64,000 nt of DNA from Candidatus Fermentithermobacillus carboniphilus (lineage in GTDB: Bacteria > Bacillota > Sulfobacillia > Fermentithermobacillales > Fermentithermobacillaceae): positions 2,252,833 through 2,316,832 of the forward strand of contig CP062796.1 in assembly GCA_018208355.1 (NCBI GenBank). The letters run 5' to 3'. This document shows, in pieces, positions 44,905-52,805 of this stretch. The position numbers and the translations under genes were made by a program. Each line of letters begins with the position of its first letter. The first letter of the stretch is position 1. Below the pieces are notes generated by a model. That model did not search any database and was not told the origin of the DNA. It was given only the letters and a program-made list of their open reading frames with translations.

Positions 44905-46509
44905 ATGAAGGCGAAAGTCTTTGTGAACGGAAGTTTTCTGACGCACCTGCACGAGGGCAGGAGAAAAGAAGCCATGGCGGTCTTGGGCGGAAGGATCCTA
45001 TACACGGGGGACCGCAAAGGGGCGATGGATGCGTTTCCCGCCGGTGTGACACCCGAAGTGATAGATCTCGGGGGGAAAACCGCCGTTCCCGGTTTCATCG
45101 ACAGTCACCTCCACCTCTTGAGTTTCGGGCTTGGATTGCGGAACATCTTCTTGGGCAACGTTAGGTCGATCGAGGAACTCAAGCAAGCGGTCAAGCGGCG
45201 GGCGGAGTCTGCCGAAAGCGGCGAGTGGATCCTGGGAAGGGGCTGGGACCAGGATGTTTTCCGGGAAAAACGATACCCGACCAGAAAAGACCTTGACGAG
45301 GCAGCGCCTGGACGGCCGGTGTATCTCACGCGGGCGTGCGGTCATATCTCGGTGGCATCCAGCCGGGCCCTTGAAATTGCCGGGATAACCGCCGGTACCC
45401 CTGACCCTCCTGGCGGCACCATAGATAGAGACCCTTACGGCGACCCCACCGGGGTATTGAGGGAATCAGCCCAAAGCCTCGTCCAGGCAAAGATCCCTAA
45501 GCCGGGGCCTCTGGACCTTGAAGAAGCCCTGAAGAAAGCGGCAAGGTACGTGTTGTCCAAGGGTATCACTTCGGTTCACAGCAACGACGGTCAGGCGAGT
45601 TTGCAAGTGATGATTGAACTGTACAAAAAACTGCGGGACTCCGGGATCCCGCTCCGGACGTACTGGGATCTTCCCTGGGATTTCATGAAGGACCTGGTGA
45701 GCACACCTCTCAGGACAAAGGACGGCGACGACTACTTCCGCATCGGTGCGGTGAAACTTTTTGCCGACGGGTCCCTGGGCGGGAGGACTGCCGCTCTAGA
45801 AGAGCCGTACTCTGACGACCCGTCTACGAGAGGCATTCTGGTTTTGGATGAGAGTGAACTCAGGGAACGTGTCTACCTTGCGCATGCTCTTGGCATGCAG
45901 GTGGCGATTCACGCCATAGGGGACAGGGCGGTGAGGGTCGCCCTGGAAGCCATAGACGCTGCGCAAACTCGCCTCCCGAGAAAGGACCCGAGGCATAGGC
46001 TCATTCATACTCAGATCCTCTCCCCCCATCTCATAACCGAGATGAAACGGTGCGGCGTGGTTGCAGATGTGCAACCCAAGTTCATCTCGACAGATATGCG
46101 CTGGGCCCAGCAGCGGGTAGGAACAGAAAGGCTCAGGTCTTCCTACGCGTGGAGGACCATGTTGAAGGCGGGCATACCGCTGGCGGGAGGCTCAGACTGT
46201 CCGGTTGAACCTCCGGACCCCTTGCTCGGGATCTACTGTGCGGTGACCCGTAAAGATATGGAAGGTCACCCGGTTATGGGGTTCTTCCCCAACGAGAGGG
46301 TCACCCTTGAAGAAGCGTTACGCATGTTCACCCTGGGCGGAGCCTACGCAGCTTTTGAAGAGGACCTCAAGGGTACTCTGGAACCAGGCAAACTGTGCGA
46401 TTTCGTGGTCCTGTCCGGAGACCCTTTCCGAATTTCCCCTGAAGAAATCAAAAACCTCGACGTCCTAATGACGGTGGTGGGCGGCGAAGTGGCGTACGAG
46501 AAGACCTGA
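44905..46509 (+). CDS. Amidohydrolase, YtcJ-like
   Basis: 534-residue metal-dependent hydrolase of the amidohydrolase-3 (YtcJ/NfdA-like) type. Metal-binding FIDSHLHLLSFGL near residue 70, the GRGWDQDVF motif, a lysine/aspartate active-site region with KLFADGSLGGRTA, AIHAIGDRAV and GGSDCPVEPPDPLLG. C-terminal small beta domain. Substrate not predictable. ATG 44905 with AGAGGTGGAG upstream. Its last 45 bases overlap the convergent DUF1461 gene. Confidence 0.88.
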   Translation: MKAKVFVNGSFLTHLHEGRRKEAMAVLGGRILYTGDRKGAMDAFPAGVTPEVIDLGGKTAVPGFIDSHLHLLSFGLGLRNIFLGNVRSIEELKQAVKRRAESAESGEWILGRGWDQDVFREKRYPTRKDLDEAAPGRPVYLTRACGHISVASSRALEIAGITAGTPDPPGGTIDRDPYGDPTGVLRESAQSLVQAKIPKPGPLDLEEALKKAARYVLSKGITSVHSNDGQASLQVMIELYKKLRDSGIPLRTYWDLPWDFMKDLVSTPLRTKDGDDYFRIGAVKLFADGSLGGRTAALEEPYSDDPSTRGILVLDESELRERVYLAHALGMQVAIHAIGDRAVRVALEAIDAAQTRLPRKDPRHRLIHTQILSPHLITEMKRCGVVADVQPKFISTDMRWAQQRVGTERLRSSYAWRTMLKAGIPLAGGSDCPVEPPDPLLGIYCAVTRKDMEGHPVMGFFPNERVTLEEALRMFTLGGAYAAFEEDLKGTLEPGKLCDFVVLSGDPFRISPEEIKNLDVLMTVVGGEVAYEKT

Positions 46510-47259
46510 AGCCACACAGGTCAGGGCCATCGTCACGGCGATGACGCCGATACGGGCTACCGCTGCCGAAAAGAACTCCTCCGGGAACATCTTGATAAGC
46601 CAGTCGCGTTCTGGGTCTAGCCGCCAGAGGTCGTTTTCGAAAACGACAAGGTGAAAGCGAGTCCACCAATCGGAAAAACTTAGGGCTGCCGGTATGGCGA
46701 GAAGGACTACGAGGACAAGAGGTATGAGCCCTGCCGCCACCAGGGTAATTTCAAGTTTTCGCAGGACCGGTCCGTAGGTCGTCCGGGATGGCGGAGTGTG
46801 GTCACCGGGTGAGCCCGAGCCGGATTCTACGTGCTTTGCCCTGAAATCCCCAGTTCGGTTTCCTGATATATGGGATATTGCGATCGATAAAGCACCTAAC
46901 GCCGCAAGAGCCCCTGATATACGCATGGCGAGGAGTCCTTGACGGAACAATTCTTTTACGTCCTGCAAGTGCATAAGCTCTTTTTCGTTGTACAGGAATC
47001 GCTCCTTGCCGCTTATGCGGACGTTGACCTGCGGCGAATCGGCGTTGCCCTCCAGGTATTCGAAAAGCCGATTCACGGCACCGGAAAGCTCCGCCAGGGA
47101 AAGCCCCGTTTCATGGGGAACATTCAGGTCTTCCCATTTCCGCTCATAGAATGCCATATCGAAAGCTACCGCTTTCACCGGAAAAAGCAAATTCAGGCCC
47201 GCAAGGCCGCTCAAGAGCGCCAGAAACCCCGCATTCTGCAAGACCTTTCGCGCAGTCAT
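46465..47259 (-). CDS. DUF1461 (TIGR01906) integral membrane protein
   Basis: 264-residue membrane protein on the minus strand. N-terminal helix, external loop with FDMAFYERKWEDLNV and a central HLQDVKELFRQG, two further helices in the middle and a C-terminal helix after FSDWWTRFHLVVFENDLWRL and MFPEEFF. These tryptophan-rich motifs are typical of the family, whose function is unknown. Convergent with the amidohydrolase, overlapping it by 45 bases. Confidence 0.88.
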   Translation of the reverse strand: MTARKVLQNAGFLALLSGLAGLNLLFPVKAVAFDMAFYERKWEDLNVPHETGLSLAELSGAVNRLFEYLEGNADSPQVNVRISGKERFLYNEKELMHLQDVKELFRQGLLAMRISGALAALGALSIAISHISGNRTGDFRAKHVESGSGSPGDHTPPSRTTYGPVLRKLEITLVAAGLIPLVLVVLLAIPAALSFSDWWTRFHLVVFENDLWRLDPERDWLIKMFPEEFFSAAVARIGVIAVTMALTCVASGLLVRHFAAHHRH

Positions 47260-47425
47260 TGCCGATGAACACCTTCCCTTGGCCCGGAACCTCTAATCGG
47301 AGGGCAACATAGTATGCCAAAGAGACCTCGAAGAAAAAACACGTGCGTATCGGGGCCTCACCTGTAGTTTACCAGACTCGAAAAAGAGTTGTCCGCTATG
47401 AACCGACGGTAGGGGAGGGCTTTCA

Positions 47426-48544
47426 TTGACAGAAAAGGGTTATGTCAAGCGCGTTTTTCCGGGCAACAACACCCCGGCGGGGTTCTTCTCTTACTACGAC
47501 TATATCATCCCCAAAGAGGCCACTAGGGTTTTTGTGATTAAAGGAGCTCCAGGGGTCGGCAAGTCAACGTTCATGACAAGCATTGCCAGGGACATGGTGG
47601 AATCCGGATATGACGTAGAGATCCATCACTGTTCTTCCGACAATAACTCCATAGACGGAGTCGTATTCCCTGCGATCGGCGTGGGAATCATCGACGGGAC
47701 ATTTCCCCACGTGGTTGACCCAAAAGTTCCCGGCGCTGTAGACGAGATAGTGTGGTTAGGTGAATTCTGGGATGAGGAAGCGGTGAGATCGAAAAAAGAA
47801 GAGATCCTCCAGGCCCAGAAAGCGGCCGATTCGGTGTTCAGGCGGGCTTACAGGTTCCTCAAGGCGGCGCAGATTGTGTATGAAGATTTGGAATCCGTCT
47901 ACGTGGAGGCCATGGACTTCGGAAAAGCCAACATGATAGCGGCGAAAATCATCGAAGAAAACTTTGGCACTACAACTATATCTCCGAAACCCGGTTTCCT
48001 GCGGCGCTTGTTTGCCAGCGCTATCACACCCGATGGGATGGTTAACTACCTTAACACCATAGTTGTGCCGTGTAAGAAACGCTACGTGATTACCGGAAAC
48101 CCTGGAACCGGCAAGTCGGTCTTATTGGAAAAGGTGGCCAAGGCTGCTCTGGAAAGAGGGTTTTTTGTCGAGGCCTACTTCTGCCCCCTACACCCGGAAA
48201 AAGTCGAGCATGTTATCGTGCCAGAATTAAAACTAGCTCTTACTAAGTCAATTGAGCCACATACCTATGTGCCGGGACAAACGGACATAATCGTGGATAT
48301 GAACGAATGCCTGGATGACGATGTCATAGAAAAGCACTACCAGTATATAGTGAGAGCCCGGGAGGAATTCGGAAGGCTGTTTGACTCGGCAATCTACTAT
48401 ATCGGCCAGGCGAAACAGTATCATGACGCCGTGGAACGGTGCTACGCGCCCAATATGGATTTCGGCGGCATAGAACGTCTCCGGAAGAAAATCCTCGAGA
48501 AGATCCTGGGTTATGCCCGGGAGGCTGAACGAACTGAGAGTTAA
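47426..48544 (+). CDS. PRK06851-type ATPase with two P-loop domains
   Basis: 372-residue protein made of two homologous P-loop NTPase domains: Walker A GAPGVGKST at about residues 40-48 and GNPGTGKSV at about 225-233. Between them are HHCSSDNNSIDGVVFPAIGV and a helical insert; in the second half FCPLHPEKVEHVIVPELKLA occupies the corresponding place. Found in many Clostridia; function unknown. TTG start, with GGGGAGGG upstream. The two halves point to an ancient internal duplication. Confidence 0.85.
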   Translation: MTEKGYVKRVFPGNNTPAGFFSYYDYIIPKEATRVFVIKGAPGVGKSTFMTSIARDMVESGYDVEIHHCSSDNNSIDGVVFPAIGVGIIDGTFPHVVDPKVPGAVDEIVWLGEFWDEEAVRSKKEEILQAQKAADSVFRRAYRFLKAAQIVYEDLESVYVEAMDFGKANMIAAKIIEENFGTTTISPKPGFLRRLFASAITPDGMVNYLNTIVVPCKKRYVITGNPGTGKSVLLEKVAKAALERGFFVEAYFCPLHPEKVEHVIVPELKLALTKSIEPHTYVPGQTDIIVDMNECLDDDVIEKHYQYIVRAREEFGRLFDSAIYYIGQAKQYHDAVERCYAPNMDFGGIERLRKKILEKILGYAREAERTES

Positions 48545-48946
48545 GGCTGCCGTGGCTTACCTTTATGACTCAGCCCGGACCCATAGGTATATCTGTTCCC
48601 GATAGGTTAAGACTGCCGTGGTCGACCTTATGACCCGGAATATGACCCGGAAGGATCGCGTTAAACCCTAGAGAGAACCGGAGAGAGGACCGGGAGGCGG
48701 ATAGGGAAGTGACCTGCGCCTCCCGAGTAGCCGCTGCCGCCTGTGACGGTCAGGCTGGATCTGTGCGAGTAGGACAGGAGGAGGGCGGTGAGTCGGTGAG
48801 GGTAAGCTCGAGGTAAAAGGCGTCCCAGAACAGCAGGAGAGGTTGCGGGTGAAAATCAAGCATCCGGCCTCCGACGGCTTCTATTCGTAAGACGTTGCTG
48901 GACCACGTGAATAGGTGTTACGCTAGTTTGCGTGGAGGTGGCACGC
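48545..48946. other. Gene-free stretch with an imperfect direct repeat and a hairpin
   Basis: No supportable gene. It starts with an imperfect direct repeat: copy 1 at 48541-48579 (TTAAGGCTGCCGTGG...) and copy 2 at 48607-48639 (TTAAGACTGCCGTGG...), 66 bases apart. A perfect 9-bp inverted repeat, CGGGAGGCG (48691-48699) and CGCCTCCCG (48717-48725), follows without a T-tract. The stretch marks the beginning of the accessory region. Confidence 0.55.
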
Positions 48947-49186
48947 GTGGAGTGCCAGAACGTGACTCTGTCGCTGCCCAAGGAACTGCTCAGGCGAGCG
49001 AAGCACATCGCTGTCGAGCGCGGGATGTCGCTCTCCGGGCTTCTCGCGCAGCTGCTGGAGGACCTGACGCGCAGGGAAGACCGGTACCTGAAGGCGAAGG
49101 AGCTTCATCTGGCGATGCTGGGCGAGTTTGACCTGGGGACGGAAGGTGTGGTCACCTGGACGAGGAGCGACCTGCATGAGCGGTGA
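48947..49186 (+). CDS. Ribbon-helix-helix antitoxin, VapB-like
   Basis: 79-residue protein with a ribbon-helix-helix DNA-binding core (NVTLSLPKELLRRAKHIAVE, then RGMSLSGLLAQLLEDLTRRE). GTG 48947 has GGAGGTGG (48934-48941) 5 bases upstream. The stop overlaps the start of a PIN-domain frame at 49179, the usual antitoxin-toxin arrangement, but that toxin gene is broken. The antitoxin may therefore be an orphan or neutralise a related toxin elsewhere. Confidence 0.75.
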   Translation: MECQNVTLSLPKELLRRAKHIAVERGMSLSGLLAQLLEDLTRREDRYLKAKELHLAMLGEFDLGTEGVVTWTRSDLHER

Positions 49187-49406
49187 AGGTGCAGGTTTGC
49201 AGTTTGTAGACACCAATGTGCTGGTCTACGCGCACGATAGGTTTGCGGGACAGAAGTGCACCCGGGCGAGGCCCTGGTTGAAGAACTCTGGCACCTTTCT
49301 CTTTGCACCGGTGTTACTCCAGGCCCAGCAGATCCCACCTTTCTTTGAAGGGTTCAAGACGTTCTATGTTCATCATGCGAGGCTGCTCTCTACGGACCTT
49401 ACCTGA
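49179..49406 (+). pseudogene. Broken PIN-domain (VapC) toxin gene
   Basis: The frame opens with FVDTNVLVYAHDR, the first acidic motif of a PIN nuclease, then loses homology after about residue 35. Reading one base over at about 49270 gives ALVEELW, the expected next helix, so a single-base loss near 49265-49270 is the likely first lesion; the rest cannot be restored in any one frame. The remaining 75-residue product lacks the other acidic residues of the active site and should be inactive. Confidence 0.72.
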
Positions 49407-49794
49407 TGAGCCTTATAGTGACACCCGGTACTTTGGCCCAGAGGGAGTCCGCTGTGACGACTGGCAAGTTCTGGAGTTTCCCAAGCGCTAGACATGCCCT
49501 GTCGCCAAAGGAAAGCCCTAAACCACGAGTAGACTCTCGCAGCCGAGCTGCTTCTTCGGCAAGTGGGGCGGTAAAATCGGCTATTTCGAGCAAGTCTAAA
49601 AGTCCATGTGCGCGTAGGTCAGACAGGGCCTGGTCTACAGAAACACCGTGATCGACGAGCTTGCCCAGGACCTCTGACAAATTGACGGTGCTTATTACGG
49701 CACCTGCAAGGAGAGCTTCTGATACCACATCTGCACCGGGTTCGTCAAAGAGATATGCCAGGAGGGCAGAGGCATCCAGTACGACCTCACTCAC
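49399..49794 (-). CDS. vapC: PIN-domain toxin, VapC family
   Basis: 131-residue PIN-domain ribonuclease. Acidic residues are in place: Asp in VVLDASALLAYLF (residue 7), Glu in NLSEVLGKL (about 40), Asp in LSFGDRACLAL (about 98) and Asp in VVTADSLWAKV (about 115). GTG start overlapping the antitoxin gene by 8 bases. Convergent with and overlapping the end of the broken vapC on the other strand. Confidence 0.9.
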   Translation of the reverse strand: MSEVVLDASALLAYLFDEPGADVVSEALLAGAVISTVNLSEVLGKLVDHGVSVDQALSDLRAHGLLDLLEIADFTAPLAEEAARLRESTRGLGLSFGDRACLALGKLQNLPVVTADSLWAKVPGVTIRLIR

Positions 49795-50047
49795 GGTGGT
49801 CTGCCTCCTCGGATTCGCGTCGACGTTCGGCTATGAGCTCGTCTGAAACATTTTCGCTAGCATTCCGGCGATGACGGTATATGCCCCTCGCCCGCTCTAC
49901 GGCGTCTTTCAGAAGGACAACTTTGAATTCGCCCGGTCCAACAGGTTCCACGAGGACGCTATCGCCCTCCTTGAATCCGAGTTGCTTCCTGACCTCCACC
50001 GGAATGAGCAGGCGACCGCGACTATCAACGGCGGCTCGAATACCCAT
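49787..50047 (-). CDS. vapB: AbrB/MazE-type antitoxin, VapB
   Basis: 86-residue protein with an N-terminal SpoVT/AbrB swapped-hairpin domain (AAVDSRGRLLIPVEVRKQLG, then FKEGDSVLVEPV), and a charged C-terminal tail that would wrap the toxin. ATG 50047 has GGGGAGGT (minus strand, 50055-50062) about 7 bases upstream; the longer frame to 50149 is not needed. Antitoxin-first order with overlap is standard for vapBC. Confidence 0.88.
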   Translation of the reverse strand: MGIRAAVDSRGRLLIPVEVRKQLGFKEGDSVLVEPVGPGEFKVVLLKDAVERARGIYRHRRNASENVSDELIAERRRESEEADHRE

Positions 50048-50246
50048 GACCAGTACCTCCCCTGACATTCCTGAGATAGCGTAACATTTCCCATATATGA
50101 ATTCAAGTGGGAAAGCCGAGAGGCTCCCATCACGGGTGTCAAGTCGCACGGATGTATATGTGAGGTCCTGAAGGGTTCACTTGGGCGGGGGTGAAGTGTA
50201 CATCCATCCCGACGAGGACAGCGACGGGAGCGTTGGCAATCACGCC

Positions 50247-50752
50247 CTACCACCTATTTGATACCCTCCCCCAAACTAACCTGTCTTCATATCTACCTGC
50301 CCTGAGGCTTGCATGTCTCATGCACGCTTCCTGCCGGAACCCGTTCTCATCCAGGGCAGCACCAGCCAGGTTTCATCGGAGTAGGTTTGAATCTCAAGGC
50401 GGTGTAAGGGAAGCCAGCCTTCGGCCAGATCGAAGATGGCCTTTAGAAGGTCTCTCGCCACCTTGGAATCTCGGCTAGTCTCACCTTCAGGCGGGATGAG
50501 GAGCACTGACACCGTACCGCTGCGGGCAAGCCTCCCCGAACCACAGGTAAGCGTAACCTCGCCCGTGACTTGCCCTTCCGAAAGACACAGGAAAACATGG
50601 CGGTGTGACGGAGACTGAAGGTCCGACGCGATTCTGGAAGCCTCCGGGACAGTCCAGGGAAGGAACTCGCTGTTTGTCAACACCTGAGGGATGCTGTAGA
50701 AAGCTCGGAGGTTCTTGGCATCGTCAGGACGCGGCGGCCGAATCGAATCCAT
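50247..50752 (-). pseudogene. Frameshifted GNAT acetyltransferase
   Basis: The frame from ATG 50752 reads as a GNAT N-acetyltransferase: IRPPRPDDAKNL at the start, a central beta region (VFLCLSEGQVTGEVTL) and a helix LLKAIFDLAEGWLPLHRLEI. Near 50371-50377 the reading frame switches; a one-base change continues into NLAGAALDENGFRQEACMRH and then AGRYEDRLVWGRV, the expected GNAT C-terminus, ending at 50247. Without correction the product ends at 50318 with an unrelated tail. Either a genuine pseudogene or a sequencing error. Confidence 0.75.
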
Positions 50753-50904
50753 CTGCCACGTCGAACGGGAGAGACATGGGAGACCCATCATCAGGAGAGA
50801 GAGAGAGGAGATCGTCAGGGATGAAGGAGGAAGGGGAGCCGTCACCGGTGAAATTCCACGGTGAACGAGGCAACCTGTAGTCCTAATGGTGAGGAGAGTT
50901 TGGT

Positions 50905-51036
50905 GTGCTTCTTGGGTTTATTGGTGCTTGGCGATTTAAGCCACCTGTGGATGTAGAGTTTCGAAACGAGAGAATCCCCGAAGATGCGGTTGATGCCTTT
51001 CATGGTCTCAAAAGATGGTTGTTACAGCAGGGATGA
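50905..51036 (+). CDS. Possible 43-residue small protein
   Basis: GTG 50905 with GAGGAG (50891-50896) 8 bases upstream opens a 43-codon frame with protein-like composition (GAWRFKPPVDVEFRNERIPE, then DAVDAFHGLKRWLL). No family recognised. It could be a small protein or the remnant of a larger gene; it lies between the acetyltransferase pseudogene and the S41 peptidase. Confidence 0.35.
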   Translation: MLLGFIGAWRFKPPVDVEFRNERIPEDAVDAFHGLKRWLLQQG

Positions 51037-51157
51037 TGGATTCTGTGGGGCGAGGCCGTTGTCGAGGAGGCAGAGGCCAGTTCCATAATCCAGAAGACAG
51101 GATGAGGCGGAGCGGTGGGCGAGGGGTCATTCGCGAAGATGGGGGAGAGATGGAACC

Positions 51158-52576
51158 ATGACATTTAGTAGCCAGTTCATAACTGATGCTGAGTTCATTA
51201 CAGATAAAGTACTTGAAGTCCACCCCAGGCCTGATTTCCGGGTGGGTAGCGGTGGGTTGACCACGGCAGTTGCGGCGTTCCGTGAGGAAGCGAGGAAGTG
51301 TGAGACTGTCGAAGGATTCTGGGATGCTGCGCAGAGGTTCATGGCCAGGATCGGTGACGCCCATACAATGATGATGCCACTAAGCACCCACGTTGTCAGC
51401 GCTCCTGTAAAACTGGAATTGGTATCCGGGCAAGTGGTTGTAGGAAACGTCATGCCTGAGTTCAAAGATGTGCTTTCCCGCGGCGACATAGTGATGTTCG
51501 TGGATTCTCAGGAAGTCGGTTTCAGGCTAAATGCTATAAGAGAGACTACGCCTTTCAACTATTTCGATTACGGTTCGCGAGAGGCGGCTGCACGTCTCCT
51601 CGAGTTCCCGGCAGGAGAAAGGGATCGGGGAAAACGGGACCGGGTGGTTCTTACAGTTGCGCGTGTCTCCGGTGAAGTACAACGTGTTGAGGTCCCGCTT
51701 CTGAGGTCTGAGTCACCGGAAATGATAGAATGGCGCACAAACATTGCCCGCCAAGAGATCAAGCGATTAGTTCAATGGTCGGTACTTGAAGATGGGATCG
51801 GGTATTTTCGATACGCACTTTGCCACGACCGAACAAGTCCAAGATTTGTGGCCGAAGCGAAAAAGATTGGGGTGCCTCCTGATGAACTTCCTGTTGTAAG
51901 GGACTGCGCCCGAGATTTCTTTGACACCGTGCGGGCTGAGAATATTTCAACGGTCGTAATTGATCTTAGAGGCAACCCCGGTGGTAACTCGGAAATTGTG
52001 CGACCGCTGTTGAACTACATTTGTCGCAAGCCAATCAGGAGCTACGGGATAGTGGTTAAGGTGTCCCGTGCTGTTCAAGATCATCTTTCCGCCCGCTGGC
52101 AAAATCTTTACACCGCCAGTTTCAAGCCCTTTATCGAACAGTACCTTGAAGCCGCGCCCGGGCAATTCATTGAGGTGCCGCGCAGGCTTCTCGAATTCCC
52201 GTACGACGGTTCAGAGTGCTACGGCATGTGGCAGTTTACGGGACGCCTGGTGGTGTTAACAGATGCAGGGACGTTCAGTTCAGCGGAGTTTCTGGCTGCG
52301 GAGCTTCGCGACAATGGAGTCGGCGTTTTTGTCGGGGAACCAACCGGGGGAGGAGGCACCGTTCCCGGAGACCCGGTTGACTTCGAAACGCCGTGTCTTA
52401 AGCTCAAGTTCGCGGTCTCGTACAAGCTCTTTACAAGGCCGGATAGGGAGGCTGAATATTTGCCCGCAGTTGTACCTCACTACTTTGTTAGCCAGACACT
52501 CGAAGACTACCGGAAAGGTGAAGACACGGTATTAAACTGGTTGATTCAGCACCACCGTGACTTGCCTGGTCGATAG
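51158..52576 (+). CDS. S41-family (C-terminal processing type) peptidase
   Basis: 472-residue serine peptidase of the S41/tail-specific protease fold without an obvious signal peptide or PDZ motif of standard type. DLRGNPGGNSEIVRPL marks the core, TFSSAEFLAAE carries the catalytic serine (Ser374 or Ser375), and GEPTGGGGTVPGD follows. The N-terminal region (IGDAHTMMMP) matches the substrate-recognition part of S41 proteins. ATG 51158 with GGGGGAGAG about 10 bases upstream. The lack of an export signal suggests a cytoplasmic role, unlike classical CtpA. Confidence 0.82.
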   Translation: MTFSSQFITDAEFITDKVLEVHPRPDFRVGSGGLTTAVAAFREEARKCETVEGFWDAAQRFMARIGDAHTMMMPLSTHVVSAPVKLELVSGQVVVGNVMPEFKDVLSRGDIVMFVDSQEVGFRLNAIRETTPFNYFDYGSREAAARLLEFPAGERDRGKRDRVVLTVARVSGEVQRVEVPLLRSESPEMIEWRTNIARQEIKRLVQWSVLEDGIGYFRYALCHDRTSPRFVAEAKKIGVPPDELPVVRDCARDFFDTVRAENISTVVIDLRGNPGGNSEIVRPLLNYICRKPIRSYGIVVKVSRAVQDHLSARWQNLYTASFKPFIEQYLEAAPGQFIEVPRRLLEFPYDGSECYGMWQFTGRLVVLTDAGTFSSAEFLAAELRDNGVGVFVGEPTGGGGTVPGDPVDFETPCLKLKFAVSYKLFTRPDREAEYLPAVVPHYFVSQTLEDYRKGEDTVLNWLIQHHRDLPGR

Positions 52577-52633
52577 GGCTGCAATTTATCACGGATATCC
52601 AAAGAGAGCATCTGGAACGTATTATCAAATCCT

Positions 52634-52738
52634 GTGGTGGAGGTATTCCCACTGCCAAAAGGATGTCCCGATTGCAGCCGCATTCACATTTTTGCCCTCT
52701 TGAAAGAAAGGAATAGTGTTATTGAAGAAGTAATATGA
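52634..52738 (+). CDS. Possible short ORF before the MFS transporter
   Basis: GTG 52634 opens a 34-codon frame with KGCPDCSRIHIFALLKERNS, containing a CxxC pair. There is no SD, and the frame is open back to 52577. It may be a gene fragment or a short peptide; the support is composition only. Confidence 0.2.
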   Translation: MVEVFPLPKGCPDCSRIHIFALLKERNSVIEEVI

Positions 52739-52805
52739 CAACTAGACAAGGCGACTTGCGGGAGGTGCTTATCCTATAAAAAGGTGGCAAGCATTCAGGC
52801 GCGTT

